DNA from: Cryptomeria japonica
Lineage: Eukaryota; Streptophyta; Pinopsida; Cupressales; Cupressaceae
NCBI RefSeq assembly: GCF_030272615.1
Contig: NC_081408.1
Location: forward strand, 399,743,889-399,807,888
DNA: 64,000 nucleotides
Direction of reading: 5' to 3'
Shown: positions 9,441 through 22,065 of the stretch, piece after piece
Layout of the letters: each line of letters opens with the position of its first letter
Position numbering within the stretch: the first letter of the stretch is position 1
Notes under the pieces: model-generated
Databases searched by the model: none
What the model saw: only the letters and a program-made list of their open reading frames with translations
What the model was told of the DNA's origin: nothing
Program-made: the position numbers and the translations under genes

Positions 9441-12400
9441 GTTCTCATGCCATTGTGACCGTTTGAGTATTTGTTGCTATATGCGAAAATGGATTATAAT
9501 ACAAGTTCTTTATGTTGATTCTTTGGTATTGGAATTGATATGTATTTTTCCTTATTAATAAATGAGATGAGATTGGGTATGGGTATATAGAGTTAATAAA
9601 GAGAGTGGCTCTCATCGGGGACTGGGGCCCAAAGTGGCCATTGGGATAACCCATTGAGAGTAGGATTAATAAGTGAAAACATGAATAAAACAATGAGGTA
9701 AAACACTAAAAAGATAATTTGGATGCCCCTTGCGTTCCATGAGTGATTGTAAATGATATGAATGTATTGGGAAGGACCGGTCATCCATGGGGTATTGATT
9801 TGGCAAGATCGAGTCTCAATGTCTTCACAAAGGGACTATTTGGCTCCGCATAAGCCATCCCTTCAAGCTGTGTGATGGCACTCTTGTTTATTGGTCTCTA
9901 CTATCCACCCCTATGTATATTGAGTAGTATCCCTTGGTGGAATGCATAACCTGGTATCATCCCTATCCTCAATCATGCATTGCATTCTTGTATGCTTGAG
10001 ATGACGTGTATGCTTCATGTATGATGTGGGTGTAAGCCATTGTGTTCTTGATTGCATTGCTTGAGTGTTTGGGCCTTATGAATATCTCCATGAGCATGGT
10101 GGGGTTGGAACCTATGAGTTCCACACAGAGGTGGCATTTCCAACCACCCTTGATAACCAATGGATTGGATCTTGAGCATCTTGGAGAACTTCTTCACCTT
10201 CCTCAATGTTGGACCATCTTCATCCTCTTTCATTTGCAAATTTAATATAAATGCAATTTGATTCAAGATTTGTAATTATTGAACTATTGTATATTGAGAA
10301 ACCCCAATTGGAGATTGATGTAATGAGATGAATAGAGATATACTAGAGTGGAATTTAGTGGTCCGATGTTGGGACCGACCACTTCTCATGAGTATGCACA
10401 CTTTACTTGTCTTCTTGCATTCTTTGTAGTGTAAATGGATAATGCATTTATGTTTTGGTTTTAAAGTGTTTCTTGCCATTACGCCAGTCAATTTATAATC
10501 CCTTGTTAGGGATTAGAGTTGTACTTTAGCCTTGGGATCCATTCGACATAGTCTCAACCTATCTTCTTAGTTTTTTGATCGAAAAAACCCAGATCGGAGT
10601 CTATGGTTGTCCATTGGCATCTCCGCCTCTGGATCAACATCTCGATTGACCGGATCAACGTCTCTACCTCTCTGGTCTGAGACCCTTAATCACCTATTTG
10701 GCTTAATTGCAGTTTGGCATCTCCATCTATAGTTTGACGTCTCTGCCTCCAGATCGACGTTTGAGCCTGTAGAACGTTGTCTACAAATTCGACGTCTATG
10801 GTGGCCCTTTAGTGTCTCCACTGATCTTGGCATTGAGCTTATTTGATTGCACCATTTTGATGTAGAGTGAGGTATCATTTGTTCTTAGGGATATATCACT
10901 GGGGCATGGTTATGTGTTAGTATACATTGATCATGATTGATCACTTGTATGTGCATCAGGAACACTTCAATTGGTGCTCTAAAATGAATATTACAATATT
11001 ATTGCTTGCGAAGATGATGTTGAATACTTCCTAATCGGTTATGAGGTCATGAACCCTATTTAGGTGCCTTATGAAAGTAACAATGTTAGGGAACCTTGGA
11101 GGAGAATGTTAGAGTTGTAGAGTAGTCTTTCACTTAGTGTGTTTGTAAATGTGTAAGTAACCTTTTTCTTAAGATTTGAGCATGGTTATTTCTTATGTTA
11201 TGCATGTTCACACTTAATTTCTTAATTTTTTTTTCCATGTTTACCCGATGAGTTTTTGCCCATATCCTCTTGGGTTCCTTGGCGGGGTATTGCACATTGC
11301 ACACTATATAGATCTCTTTTCCATAGGGTCTCCTACTATCTATTTCGATAGGACATAAGATTCTTCTCTACTTTATGATTCTCTTTGATGATTATACCTT
11401 GTGGTTTTTATGTTCAAAGTGACTATCCTCTTAGCAACATTTCTCATCCTAACTGTCATATTTTATCCTTTCATTTAAGAGTCGTGGATAGTGGGATTAA
11501 CTAAAACATCTCTATGTTCATATTAATCATTCAAGATTGAGATTTACCCCTTATTGTTTCCATAGTGAAATGTCCCTATTTATTCTTGATATGATTATCT
11601 TTGATCATTTTTCTGTTATGGACTATTACTAGGCTTCTTACCTTGTCTCCTTGTTAATGTAATTTATTCTTTATCACCATGATGACTATGACTTATTACC
11701 AAGGTCTTTCAAGTATCTTCCTACTATTGATATTCATGAGCTCCTTCAAGACCTAACTTGCTATTGTCTCTATTCAAGTTGCATATAATCCTATCATCTT
11801 CATGAAAACCCTACCAACTTTTTATGCAAGATTTTATTTCCTTGTTTATATTTTTCTTTCATGTATTTTTTATTCAATCTTGTCATCACAAACTACTATC
11901 TATTCTTGGCATGATTGTCTCATCTTATATTCTCACTCCATCTACTACTTCATACTACTATCCATAAGTCCTCACATGGGTTTTCTTTCATTGCCCCTAC
12001 ATACTCACTGTCATCTCATGCTTTCTTGTAAATTGTTGCTTCTGAATGATAATAGATATCTCCTTGAGGATGCCTATTAATTGTTTCTGATCATGTATGG
12101 CATATGACTGCCATTTTTCTATGGAGACCATGACTATCATATTTATGCCTCTAGGTCTTTGATAAAATATCATGAAATGAAAACTTTATGACTTTCATTA
12201 ATTTTCATGATTAAAAGACCTATCAATGACCTAATAGCATTGTCTTCTTTATCGTAAAATCACTATCATTTTGTCTTTGTTGGGACCATGGACTGTCACA
12301 ATTTAACGTGCTTTGAAAATGGTTTTAGTACCTTATGAGTTTGTCTTTTAACCGTCTCCATACTTATTTGCTATTTTTCTTAATTTCATTTCATTGTCTT

Positions 12401-14150
12401 TTGTCATGAATAGTCCTACACAAACTTATCAGTCTTTTAGGTACTAGCTTTTTATCATTGTATCATATTTACCTTTGTCTATTATAAGGTATTTTGATTG
12501 TTAGTTTAGTCTTTTATATGCTGCTATCATATCATGCTTTTAACTTAGGATCTTCTCTCACTAGCTTCCACTAAAGGTTTATAGACTATCTTCAATTGTT
12601 ACTCTTCTCTTTATGAAATTCCCTATCATAGATAATCCATTATGAAATTTCTTTTTGGCGTGTTTTCTTCATGCATAATTATGAACTATTTACTTATTTT
12701 TTTACTGTGCATTGTTCACTAGTTTAATTGTCTTTTCTTGTATTCAATATGTGTGCCTTATTTAGTATGGAAGTTGTTTTTCCCTTTATGACAGTCATGT
12801 CATGGTTGTCTTATCCCTATCATACCACTAATATTTATCTTTCTTATATTCATACTTCCTAAGGATGGCTAATGAGACAAAAAACTATAATACTTTTCAA
12901 CAATGCATGGACCTTCTTCATCCTTTCCACTTGAAAAAGTATTGGTCTACCACTTTGTAGATAGTTTATAAATGTTCCCATGATAGACATTCTCTATATA
13001 GTAGATTGTTTGTCTCTTTTAGGATTTATCTTTCATCATTGTGATACTATAAATTGATTCCTAACTAATTTATTGCTATGTTCTTGTAGCATCACAATGA
13101 TTTGGAACTACATATGATCATCTTTTTGTCTTCCATACCTCTTATCTCGTCAGTCCTTCAATTGGTTACAAGGTCATTGGTAAGCCCCTTGAATGTTATG
13201 TATTCAACATGGATACATACTACCCTTATCATACTATATTAATTTTTCAAGGATCCTTGGTATAGACTATCATGTCACCCATGAACAAACCTATTGTCCT
13301 TCATAAGCCCTTAATATACTATGAGTAGTGCCTCTATAATTTTTGTCTTCATGACCTCTCTATACCTCTCAATGACTTGTCATTATTTTCAACATACATT
13401 ATCAATAAAATATTTTGACAAAAGTATTTCATTTTTGTATTGACAACAAGGAAAGAAATCAACAAAAAGGTAATGTATATGATATTCTATCACAAACCAT
13501 GTATAGAACTTTCACATATAACAAACATAACAACCTTTATAATAGATCTTGGTCATGAAAATCATGCATATTATTTGTAAGTTTTCCTCATTTGATTGTC
13601 ACATAAACTTTGAATCACTGTCATGGGACTCCTTTCTAGCATTCTCATTTATGATTGACCTTCTGGCTATCTCTACTAGCTCATTTCACTAAAATGAAAG
13701 ATACCCTTATCTTTGTCATAGCATTCATTATATTCTCTTTGTTTTAAGTGTATTCAAACATATGATGGTTTTATCTTCATTATAGATTATCCTATTGAAT
13801 TTTCACTAGATTGCTCCATGTGCATTTCCTTTTTCATCATCTTTGTACTTGTAAATGCAATCTCATTTATGTTCTTCTCCTTCATTAATAGATTCATATC
13901 CCTATAATTATCTTCCAAGTAAGTCTAACCTTCAATCCTACACATAATGTTATATAGCACCATTGTGAAAAACAAGAAACAAACAAAAAAACATCATTCA
14001 AATCATGACCATTTGCTATTACAACAAGATTTTATCTCTTATTTTAGAGAAAAGTCCCACCATAATAACCTTTAGGGAGTTTGGGGAGAGTAGGGGTCTT
14101 ATATTATTTTGGCAAAGATAGATAAACATAGATTCGAACTCCAAAAGAAA
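9441..14150. other. Long AT-rich non-coding stretch
   Basis: No supported genes. Frames of 60-90 codons occur on both strands but lack domains, overlap each other antisense and have low-complexity composition. Between 10590 and 10810 there is a run of 'gacgtctctgcctc'-like words. From 11200 to 14000 the plus strand is strongly pyrimidine-rich (many cttat, catc and ttgtc words). The stretch ends at a degenerate primer-binding site, so it may be the body of a decayed LTR element on the minus strand. Confidence 0.35.
10590..10815. repeat. Degenerate short-motif cluster (gacgtct / ctctgcctc)
   Basis: Six or more imperfect copies of a 20-30-base phrase with 'gacgtctctgcctctgg' as its core recur here, more GC-rich than the flanks. 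No regular period could be set by eye. Confidence 0.35.
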
Positions 14151-14162
14151 GCTTTGATAACA
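14151..14162 (-). other. Degenerate tRNA-Met primer-binding site
   Basis: The minus strand reads TGTTATCAAAGC, 10 of 12 matches to TGGTATCAGAGC. It would place the end of a 5' LTR immediately to the right (about 14163 onward) and the element body to the left. Supporting LTR repeats are not recognisable, so this is a weak call. Confidence 0.3.
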
Positions 14163-17100
14163 ACCCAACCCAGAGAGACACGACGTTTGTTCTTAAATAT
14201 ATTATATTCTCAAAGTTATATTTTATTCTTGGTATGATGCATCATCCTCATGAGGTGTTTGTCAGTATTCATGCCAAGGCATATATGCAAAAGGTTTTAA
14301 AGATGTTCATAACTTCAATAATATATACACTTCCTTTCTAGAAGCTCGATGCCTTCTCCACGTGGATCTCCATTTCTTGACTAAGTAGCAGAGTATGAGA
14401 ATCCATTCATGGCTTCTTCAATGTACTATGCAGAAGAAGAATAATTGTAGCAAGAGAAACCTAAAAGGTAACAACAAAAAAATCCCTAGGGTTAACTAGC
14501 ATTAACTTGAACTTACTCCCATAACTTGGGAAATTAAAACTAAAATTAATATTACCTCCTATTCACTCACACTATTTGACTAGTCAAGATTCCTAGGATA
14601 TGGAGGACTAATTCATGCAACCCTTTTCACCATGCATAAACATGTGATGTAAGCAATAAAGGAACTTTTGAGAAACCCAAGTAGGTTAATGTGTAATAAA
14701 TGACACTAAGCATGATAATAGAAGAGGACCTAAGGTCTTACCACATGACTATTAAGTAAAAAATGGATAATATTTCCGTAAAGGGTTTAGGATGCTAGTA
14801 GAGATTGTGTTGGAACCCCATTTTGATTTATTATTTTATCTTTGCGATTATCCCATCTTGTGTATTTTACCTCATTTAATCAGTGTTGATAACTTATTTG
14901 AGAGATCATTATGTTGGATTATTCTAGTTATTTAAGGAGATCCTTAGGGTTCAATCTTTCTAGTTTTTAAGATTTTTCCTTTATATTTTTATGACTCAAA
15001 CTCTAGTTATTTTATGCTTTGGCTCTTTTCATATGTCACTGTTATATTCTTCTATTCTAACATTGACTAGTTGTTTTGATTTACTCACTTAAGTTTACAA
15101 CTTGATCTCCTTTAATTTCATAATATTACTATCCCCTCACCATTTCTTATCAATGTTTTCCAACATCTCCTTTAATTTCATAATATTACTATCCCCTCAC
15201 CATTTCTTATCAATGTTTTCCAACACATGTATTATTTCTTATATTATCCAATCATGTTGTACCTTTATGTTTCTATTGGCATTCCACGTGTCAATTTTCT
15301 CTTATATCACAAGGGTCCTTCACATTGTGATTTTGTTTGAAGTTTTTTGGCTAAATTATGGGATCTAAATATTGTACCATGTGTCCCTAAGTTGATAGTT
15401 TATCATTAGACCATTAGTTCTTAGGTGTATGCTCCATAGAGTAATTATAGAAGATTATACTATTTGTGGTAGGTGACTACATCTTATTACATCATTTAGT
15501 TATTTGTATTATATTTTTTAATGTAGATCCCACTTCTATATGGGTGATGCATGATAGGAATAAAATGTGAAATAGATTATATATAATATCCTAGTTGTTG
15601 AATACATGGTGGGGTTTTGTGATACTATTGAGCCACCTTTTAATCATCCCAACAAAATTAATGCTCCTATTAGATGAACTATGTGGCATGTATCTCCAAT
15701 GACATTAGATGTAAAAAGAGACACAAAATTTTTATGCCTAAATTCTTACCACACCACTCCTATATGAATCAAAGCATCAATAGTTTTTTAATTGATTTAT
15801 GAAATTGCTTGATTATATTTTGCCTAGAACTAATTAATTTTGTTTCGTAGAAGTAATAGATCATCCTAATAGAATAAATTCACATATAATGATGGAGAAG
15901 GGAAGTGGCTCATACAATAATTAATGAAACATGGTCTTCATAACTTCTATTGCAATAGATCTCATAGGATTTTTCTTAACAATTATTGTGGAAGGTTGGC
16001 TATTTTTTTTTTAATTTCATTATGTGATAAATGTCATCCATTTATGGGGACTCTCTATAAAATATTTTCTAAATAACAGATGCAAGTTTTCATTTGAAAA
16101 GGATAGAATATCGAGAGGTAAAAATAAAGAAAGGTCAAAAAGGAAAATACTACAACTACAAGCCCTAGGGTCATTTTCCCCAACATTTAGAAATATATTA
16201 TCTATTTTTGTGATCTAGGTTTTCCCAGAACATGCAATGAACATCTATACATTATAAATAAAGAGTATAACTAGCAGACATAACATTTTTGAGTGTTTCG
16301 AGGAGTACTTTGTGCATTTTATAGATTTGTTCTTCACTAGTTAGTCAACTAGAACTCTATAAAATTATTTTAATTATTTTGTAATGTATCTTCTCAAGAC
16401 GAACACAAAAATGCACAAGTTTATTTATATGACTTATGCATTCACTTATTTACATGTGTAAAACCTAATTTATTTGTGTGTTTGAATAAATTTGGTCTTT
16501 AGATATATGTTTATTAGGGTATCCCATTTAGTTTTAGTTATAACATGTTTTGCATGAATCCTACACTTTGTTACCCAATTGGGAGAGGAACCCATTTATA
16601 TGAACTAAAAATTCTCTCTCACCCCGACACACTTTTGAATAATCAAATTAAAACATCATTTAATATTGTGTTGAAATTAGATTTGTTTCGTACAATGTTC
16701 AAATGCATGATACAAGAATAAGGTACAACTTTTATCACATTTTAAATAGTAATCTTGTTGGTCCATCTACTTAATTTGGTGCTAAATCTTAAGTTCCTCA
16801 ATGTAGAATATAGGCACAAATTTATAATTAATATATGGGTGCACTATGTAATAGGTATGATATGTGTTAATTTTTAATTGTTTAGCTTTTTATTGTAATA
16901 TCTTTTGTAGCCACTTGAATAATTGGTTTTTAATTGTCTAAGCTTGATCATGAGTGTGTAGTACTTTCTTTAAATTTGACACTCCTAACATTTGACATTT
17001 GGGGGAAAATTAATTTCAAGGGTTTGAGGTTTATAAATTGGATAATCAATAATTCCCACCATTGTTGGGAATAATATTGTTTAGTAATTACCATTGAGTG

Positions 17101-17829
17101 TGAACCCAATACATATCTTAAAACAATAATAACATAACAATTTTTATAACTTTGTGTATATTTTTTGGGTGAATTCGCTTAGATGGAATCTTAGACCTAT
17201 AAACTAGAGTTATTGTTGGGGATGTAAATGTTGGTTCATATTTTAAAGACCTTTGCAACATAGTTGTTGAATTTGTAGCCATTGTTGGGTACATTTTGTT
17301 TGGGTAATTTTTCTTAGCCAACAACTCATACCAACAAATTGGTGTCATTTTTAGGGAAGAGATTATTTTTGTACATTTTTTATAAATCCTAATGATTTAG
17401 TATATTTAATTTAAAATATTTTTGTGGTACAACCAAGAACAAAAAATAAATCTAGTATCTTAAATTTCCAACTGATAATAAATTATTTTTACTCTTTCTA
17501 GGTGAAGAGTGGTGAATGTATTTCAGCCACTCTAAAAAATCAGCAATCAAAACATTAGATTTGAGATGGAGAGAAGAAGGCAATCTAGGTACTAGCAGGA
17601 ACACGAATAGGCTTCTATCAATTTACAAAGAAATTTATCATTGACAATTTTGAATTATAGTAAATCATTTTAACCTACTTGTCCATTTTCAAAAGTAGGA
17701 ACTTTAGGTAGATATGGTTTGTGAATGGATTATAGAGAGAAATACCTATTCACTTTTAAACATTCAACTAATAGCATAATAAAAAAATATTAAAATATAG
17801 TGGTCTAATTATGAGGCAAAAAGAGAAGA
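14163..17829. other. AT-rich non-coding stretch
   Basis: No gene is supported. Apart from the 60-bp duplication at 15105-15224, I see only AT-rich sequence with short accidental frames. The left end could be an LTR belonging to the degenerate primer-binding site. Confidence 0.35.
15105..15224. repeat. 60-bp perfect tandem duplication
   Basis: Units 15105-15164 and 15165-15224 are identical. In otherwise heavily decayed DNA, perfect identity indicates a recent local duplication, or an assembly artefact. Confidence 0.9.
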
Positions 17830-19400
17830 TATACTTGTTGGGAGGAGAAAGGTGTGTCGAATAATTGATGAGTATTTGTATAGTCATAGCATGCAATATC
17901 AATACATAATGACATCTTTTGATGGCCACCATTCTATTTATCGCAATACATTATATAAATATGAAGTTGACTGGGATTACTTGTTATGTTTCCTTAAACA
18001 AGAGGTGTTAGAAATTTTGATAGTACTTGATTTGTAGAAAGATCATTTTAATATTATGATATGGTTATTGGTGAAAGAAATGTGGCTAAAATCTTTGACA
18101 AGTTTATATAATATATTCACACTACATATTGGGAAAAAGTTGACCAATATTCTCCTTCTCCCAACATATCATGCAAAGATAAAATTGGAAAATGTCAATC
18201 GCATTTTGAGTTGTTGGGAATTCACAGAGAAAAGTTTGAAAATTTAAATGGTCTCTTGATGAGAAGAAATGAACAGTTCCCAGTCACTTCAAAGATCACA
18301 ATGGGAGGCTTTGATGATTATGGAGAAGATTTGAATAATAAGGGTACTCAGATACAAATACACATGACTATTGGTGGAAGAGATGGGGATTTCTCTGATG
18401 ATGTCCACATCCCTTGCCCATATCCCATTATCCATGTATTTCATATGGATATCAAATGGAGAAAAGAGGATTTAATAGCCTACCTCATAAATGAAGAATA
18501 ATTACTTTTAGCAAAAGTTGAACTACAAGAGGCTCAATTAAAATGAAATGATATGTTTATTAATAAGTTAAATAGATCATTCATCTTATAATATGCAACA
18601 TTTTGGTTTGATACATGAATATGTGGAAATAAATAATACTAGCCAATATCCCCTTCCCCCCAAAATGTCAGATAAAGAATATATTTCATAGGAAGAAAGA
18701 GATGTTATGTGAACTTGAGTAAGAATGTCAAATTATTGTAAAATTGGAATTGTAGAAAGTTCAACTTATCACTCCCAAGAATCCAAATTCCCTCTTAATG
18801 AGAAAAGAGGAAGAAATTCCTTATGAGGGAAATTATACTTGGTATGATGATGATGAGGATGATTAGTAAGTTGCCTAATGATATGACTCTATAAGTGGAG
18901 AAGATTAGTACAATGATTATGATGCAGCTAATCCAAAGTTTCAAGATGAATATAGTGCTAATGTAAAAAAATATGGGTTGGCCACTCACAACATAGAACG
19001 TATAAGGTAACTCAACTAGATATCACAACAATCGAAGCCACCATGCGAATACATGACAACCCATACAAATGCAACAATAGTACAAATCAATAATAAATCT
19101 CAATGGAGATATGAGTAAGTGCATACAACAAAGTGATATTGTTGATAGATCAAATAAAATTTATGTACAATAGTAAGAACTTACAACATGAAAAGGATGC
19201 GATTAGGGACAATAATACTATACAAAAGGTAACAAGAAAAGGGATATTTTGACATAGTAGTGGGTACTGAAGAAAAAAGAGGTGCTACCATCTCATCAAC
19301 TTGATGTTTGTGAATCAAGATATTCAAATGATGAGGCACAATTAGTTAAACACCTACTACTGGAAGGGAAATGAGTTAGAAATGAGTTGGAGGAGGAATT
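17830..19400 (+). pseudogene. Decayed coding region of unknown family with internal duplication
   Basis: Several frames joined by frameshifts look protein-like rather than random. An open stretch at 18211-18501 encodes LLMRRNEQFPVTSKITMGGF followed by DDYGEDL. About 570 bases further on (18760-18865) a second frame encodes NSLLMRKEEEIP, then EGNYTWYDDDEDD. Both are preceded by a Ser/Pro-rich phrase (SPSPNISCKDK near 18160 and a PLPPKMSDKEY-like phrase near 18655). The two blocks look like homologous repeats of one protein. Aromatic-acidic sequence continues to about 18990 and weakly to 19400. I do not recognise the family; a gag-like or other transposon protein is possible. Stops make it non-functional. 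Confidence 0.3.
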
Positions 19401-19601
19401 AAATATGTAGTGCCCCTCTCTCTTTTAGCTTTTCAGAACTTGTGATTTGTGTTCTGTGTGGTTTGACCCTTATTTTGGTGTTGGTTGATTTTAGTTTTGG
19501 TTGTGATGCTTGACTATGACTTTTGGATTCTTATGTAATATTCACACTTTGTGCCTTTTGTTTCGTTGCCATAGTGTTGTAATTCATGATGTTGTTATAT
19601 G

Positions 19602-20373
19602 TGTTAGGATTAATGATAGTCCCAAAGATACTGAGAGGGGGGTGGGGGGGTGAATCAGTATCTAACCGGTTAACAAAATATTTAAGCTTATTAAGTATTT
19701 TTCATTCCAAAACAGTGTATCGGTAAACAAGAATTAATGTATTAAATAGGAACAGTAAAGACAACATCGAAAACACACCATAACACAAGATGTTTAATGA
19801 GAAAACCCGGTGTGGGAAAAACCTCGGTGGGATTTGGGACCCACAATATTCACTCACTGGCCAATGAATGGATATTACTTACAATGAGGGGCCTGCACAT
19901 GCAGGAAGGCCAACTGCCTAGAGCTCACTGCTCAATCTACAAGATGGAAGTCTCACTGACTTACAAAATGGATTATGAGAATCCAATGCTACAATTCAAC
20001 ATCTGCTATACCAGGTTCAGTACCGGTTTAAGCTCATACTATAACCATAAACCTTATACAAAATCTGCCTTAATATTCGCTCGTCACTTCTACCATATCC
20101 ATCATGTCTATCATCTATATCAAAATAATTTACAAGATCTCATACACATATGAGTCTTATTACAATATGCCATGTCGGCTTTACAAAATATATTTACAAT
20201 TAAATATAATAAACAAAAGTTTATTCTTGTTGGCTGGGGTGCCGGTATACGTTGTTGTCGCTGCCGGTGCTGATGCCTGCCGGTGCCGGTGCCTGAAGAT
20301 ATCCACAAGGTTGCCAGTAGGTTGCCATCAATGACAACACCATCATTTCTCAATAGAGTGTAGAATTCCAACA
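19602..20373 (-). repeat. 3' LTR of the non-autonomous element
   Basis: 772 bp, ending TG...CA, matching 23211-24008 with scattered substitutions and a few small indels. In element orientation the U5 hairpin with its C-tract loop (19663-19626) lies about 24 bases from the end. A GGTTTTTCCC box is present near 19815, and CCGGT words cluster at 20240-20290. Confidence 0.9.
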
Positions 20374-20550
20374 ATCTCCCCCTTTGGCATTGATGGCAAC
20401 ACTCGTGAGAAAAATCCAAAAAAATCTGTTTCAAAAATGAAGTCCAAAAAGTTACCAAAAATATGTGTGCTCCCCCTAAGAAGATGATCTCCTCTGATTA
20501 GCCATTTTTCTTTGTCCACTAATCCCCCTTTGACATCAATGACAAAGGTT
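20374..20550 (-). promoter_or_regulatory. Polypurine tract and extra PPT-like motifs
   Basis: On the minus strand AAAGGGGGAGAT directly abuts the 3' LTR (20385-20374) and is preceded by TGCCATCAATGCC, the same context as in the copia elements at 59878-59902 and 62791-62816. Two further purine blocks lie upstream at about 20467-20480 and 20521-20531. The LTR-proximal copy is the likely primer for plus-strand DNA synthesis. Confidence 0.75.
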
Positions 20551-20579
20551 GTCAAAAATTGCCAAATGAGTGCAAAATT

Positions 20580-21440
20580 TCACCTTGAAGTTTGTAACCG
20601 GTTGGTTACAATCTGAAATATGTCGACCAAAACCAAGTTTAAACTCTGCATGAATCTGTTGCTGTCCTTCATGGCTGCCTCAGTTCTTTGGATTGTACCG
20701 GTGAGATGACGCATATGTTCCTCCAATGAATTTTTCCCTTGAATTAATGCCTCAGAGATCTCTTTCCTCAGAGAGATAAGGTTGTCTAATTTAGGACCGA
20801 GTTTGTGCTTAAGCTCTCTGGCATTTGCCTTGATCATTTCTTTCTCTTTCTCTAATTTATCCATCTTCTCCTCAAATCCTGCTATCTCTTGCTTAATAAC
20901 TGATATAGGTTCAGATGAACCAATGATATAATCTATCTCCTTTTGTACTATGCTTATTTTCTTTTCAATATCTTGTGTTAACAAATGTGGCTTGCATGTG
21001 TCCCTGTATAGTTCCTTGTACTCCAAAGTTGTTTTATTTAGTGCCGGTAAAAGTGTGTTAATGTGTTCCATGCACTTCTTTATTGTTTCCTCAAAGAATT
21101 TTTCTTTTTCCTTTTCCATTTTCTCTTTGAATGTTTCCTCATTTATTTGATCAACTATTAAGATATTTCTAGTAATGAATTTAGACAATGTGTCTAACTG
21201 ACTTAAAGAATTCTTTACTTGATCTAAGTTGCATTTTGGTGCAATCATCTTAAGAATAGGAATAGTGTCATCAATTTCCTTATAGGCCAATGCATTACAA
21301 TCCGTTATCTTCTTTATTGAGTCCAAACGTACCTCTGTCACATTTGTAGGTTTGAATTCACTCAGTGAAGTACTAGAAGTCTGACCAACTACCTTTACTA
21401 TCTTAGTGCTTGCAGCTAGTAACCAATTTGCTTGAATCAA
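20580..21440 (-). CDS. Long coiled-coil protein of the non-autonomous element
   Basis: A 286-codon frame, the longest uninterrupted one in this element, ends with a stop near 20580. The protein is rich in Lys, Glu, Leu and Ile. Heptad-like stretches occur at about residues 90-130 (EEKFFEETIKKCMEHINTLL type) and 165-245 (EKKISIVQKEIDYIIG, then EKMDKLEKEKEMIKANAREL). No zinc knuckle, catalytic motif, signal peptide or membrane segment is present. The natural start is uncertain: the frame overlaps the upstream frame (21687-21403) by 38 bases in a different register, so the two were probably one protein before a frameshift. A structural, capsid-like or RNA-particle role is a guess. I know no standard retrotransposon domain with this sequence. 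Confidence 0.5.
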   Translation of the reverse strand: MIQANWLLAASTKIVKVVGQTSSTSLSEFKPTNVTEVRLDSIKKITDCNALAYKEIDDTIPILKMIAPKCNLDQVKNSLSQLDTLSKFITRNILIVDQINEETFKEKMEKEKEKFFEETIKKCMEHINTLLPALNKTTLEYKELYRDTCKPHLLTQDIEKKISIVQKEIDYIIGSSEPISVIKQEIAGFEEKMDKLEKEKEMIKANARELKHKLGPKLDNLISLRKEISEALIQGKNSLEEHMRHLTGTIQRTEAAMKDSNRFMQSLNLVLVDIFQIVTNRLQTSR

Positions 21441-21687
21441 CCTCCGGTGGATTAGTCTGAGTTTTCATTTCAACTAGCAATGGTTTAGGCTTCTCAGTGA
21501 TTACCGTTTGTACTGTCTCAATGTGTACCTGTGTATTTGCCAGTTTCTCTGTTGGTTTCTCAGTGTTATCTACTGCCAGTATCTCTGTGTTATCCACTGC
21601 TGGTATCTCTGTCTCTGTCGGTTTGACTGCGCCAACATCTACACTACCAATATTTGTTTCACTGTCCAAAGGTTTCTCTGTATGCAC
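21403..21687 (-). pseudogene. Thr/Glu/Pro-rich linker segment, probably fused to the coiled-coil protein
   Basis: The frame encodes an extended, disordered-looking stretch with internal repeats of VDNTE(I/K) and TEKP type (two VDNTEI(L)-like units about 10 residues apart). It runs into the coiled-coil frame at 21403-21440. Between it and the zinc-knuckle gene (21688-22065) the sequence is broken by several stops but still reads like protein (for example HGEEVKQFLSRTQLL near 21770), so one long ORF probably covered 20580-23139 originally. Confidence 0.4.
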
Positions 21688-22065
21688 TGTTTTCTCTGCT
21701 TGTATTCCAACCTCAATATTTTTTATCGGTTGCTCTTAAGCTGCCTGATAATAGTTGAGTTCTTGAGAGAAATTGCTTCACTTCTTCACCATGGATGCCT
21801 TCGGTCGAATTTCACACTCTTGGAAAGTTTGAATGCTTGGTCAATTGAAAAAGAGGGAAAATCGATGATTTATAATATCTTTTCTTCCAACAACCACATT
21901 GAATGCTCTTCGGTTAAGTGAAACTTAACACATCTGCCGATAGAGAAGAATTCCATCTTCTCACCATCTACCGAGGGTAATTTGCATGATGTTCAACTTG
22001 CTGCAATACCCCCAAAGGGTTACTTCTCAGTTGGATGAAGAATCTCCTGCCAGTGGAGTAATACT

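Noticed and set aside
17830-19400. Endogenous pararetrovirus remnant
   Set aside because: No movement-protein, protease or RT motif was found, only unspecific acidic and aromatic sequence. Left as unknown.
21508-21921. 137-codon plus-strand frame rich in Cys and Leu
   Set aside because: Lies opposite the Thr/Glu/Pro-rich segment of the non-autonomous element; composition and overlap mark it as an antisense by-product.
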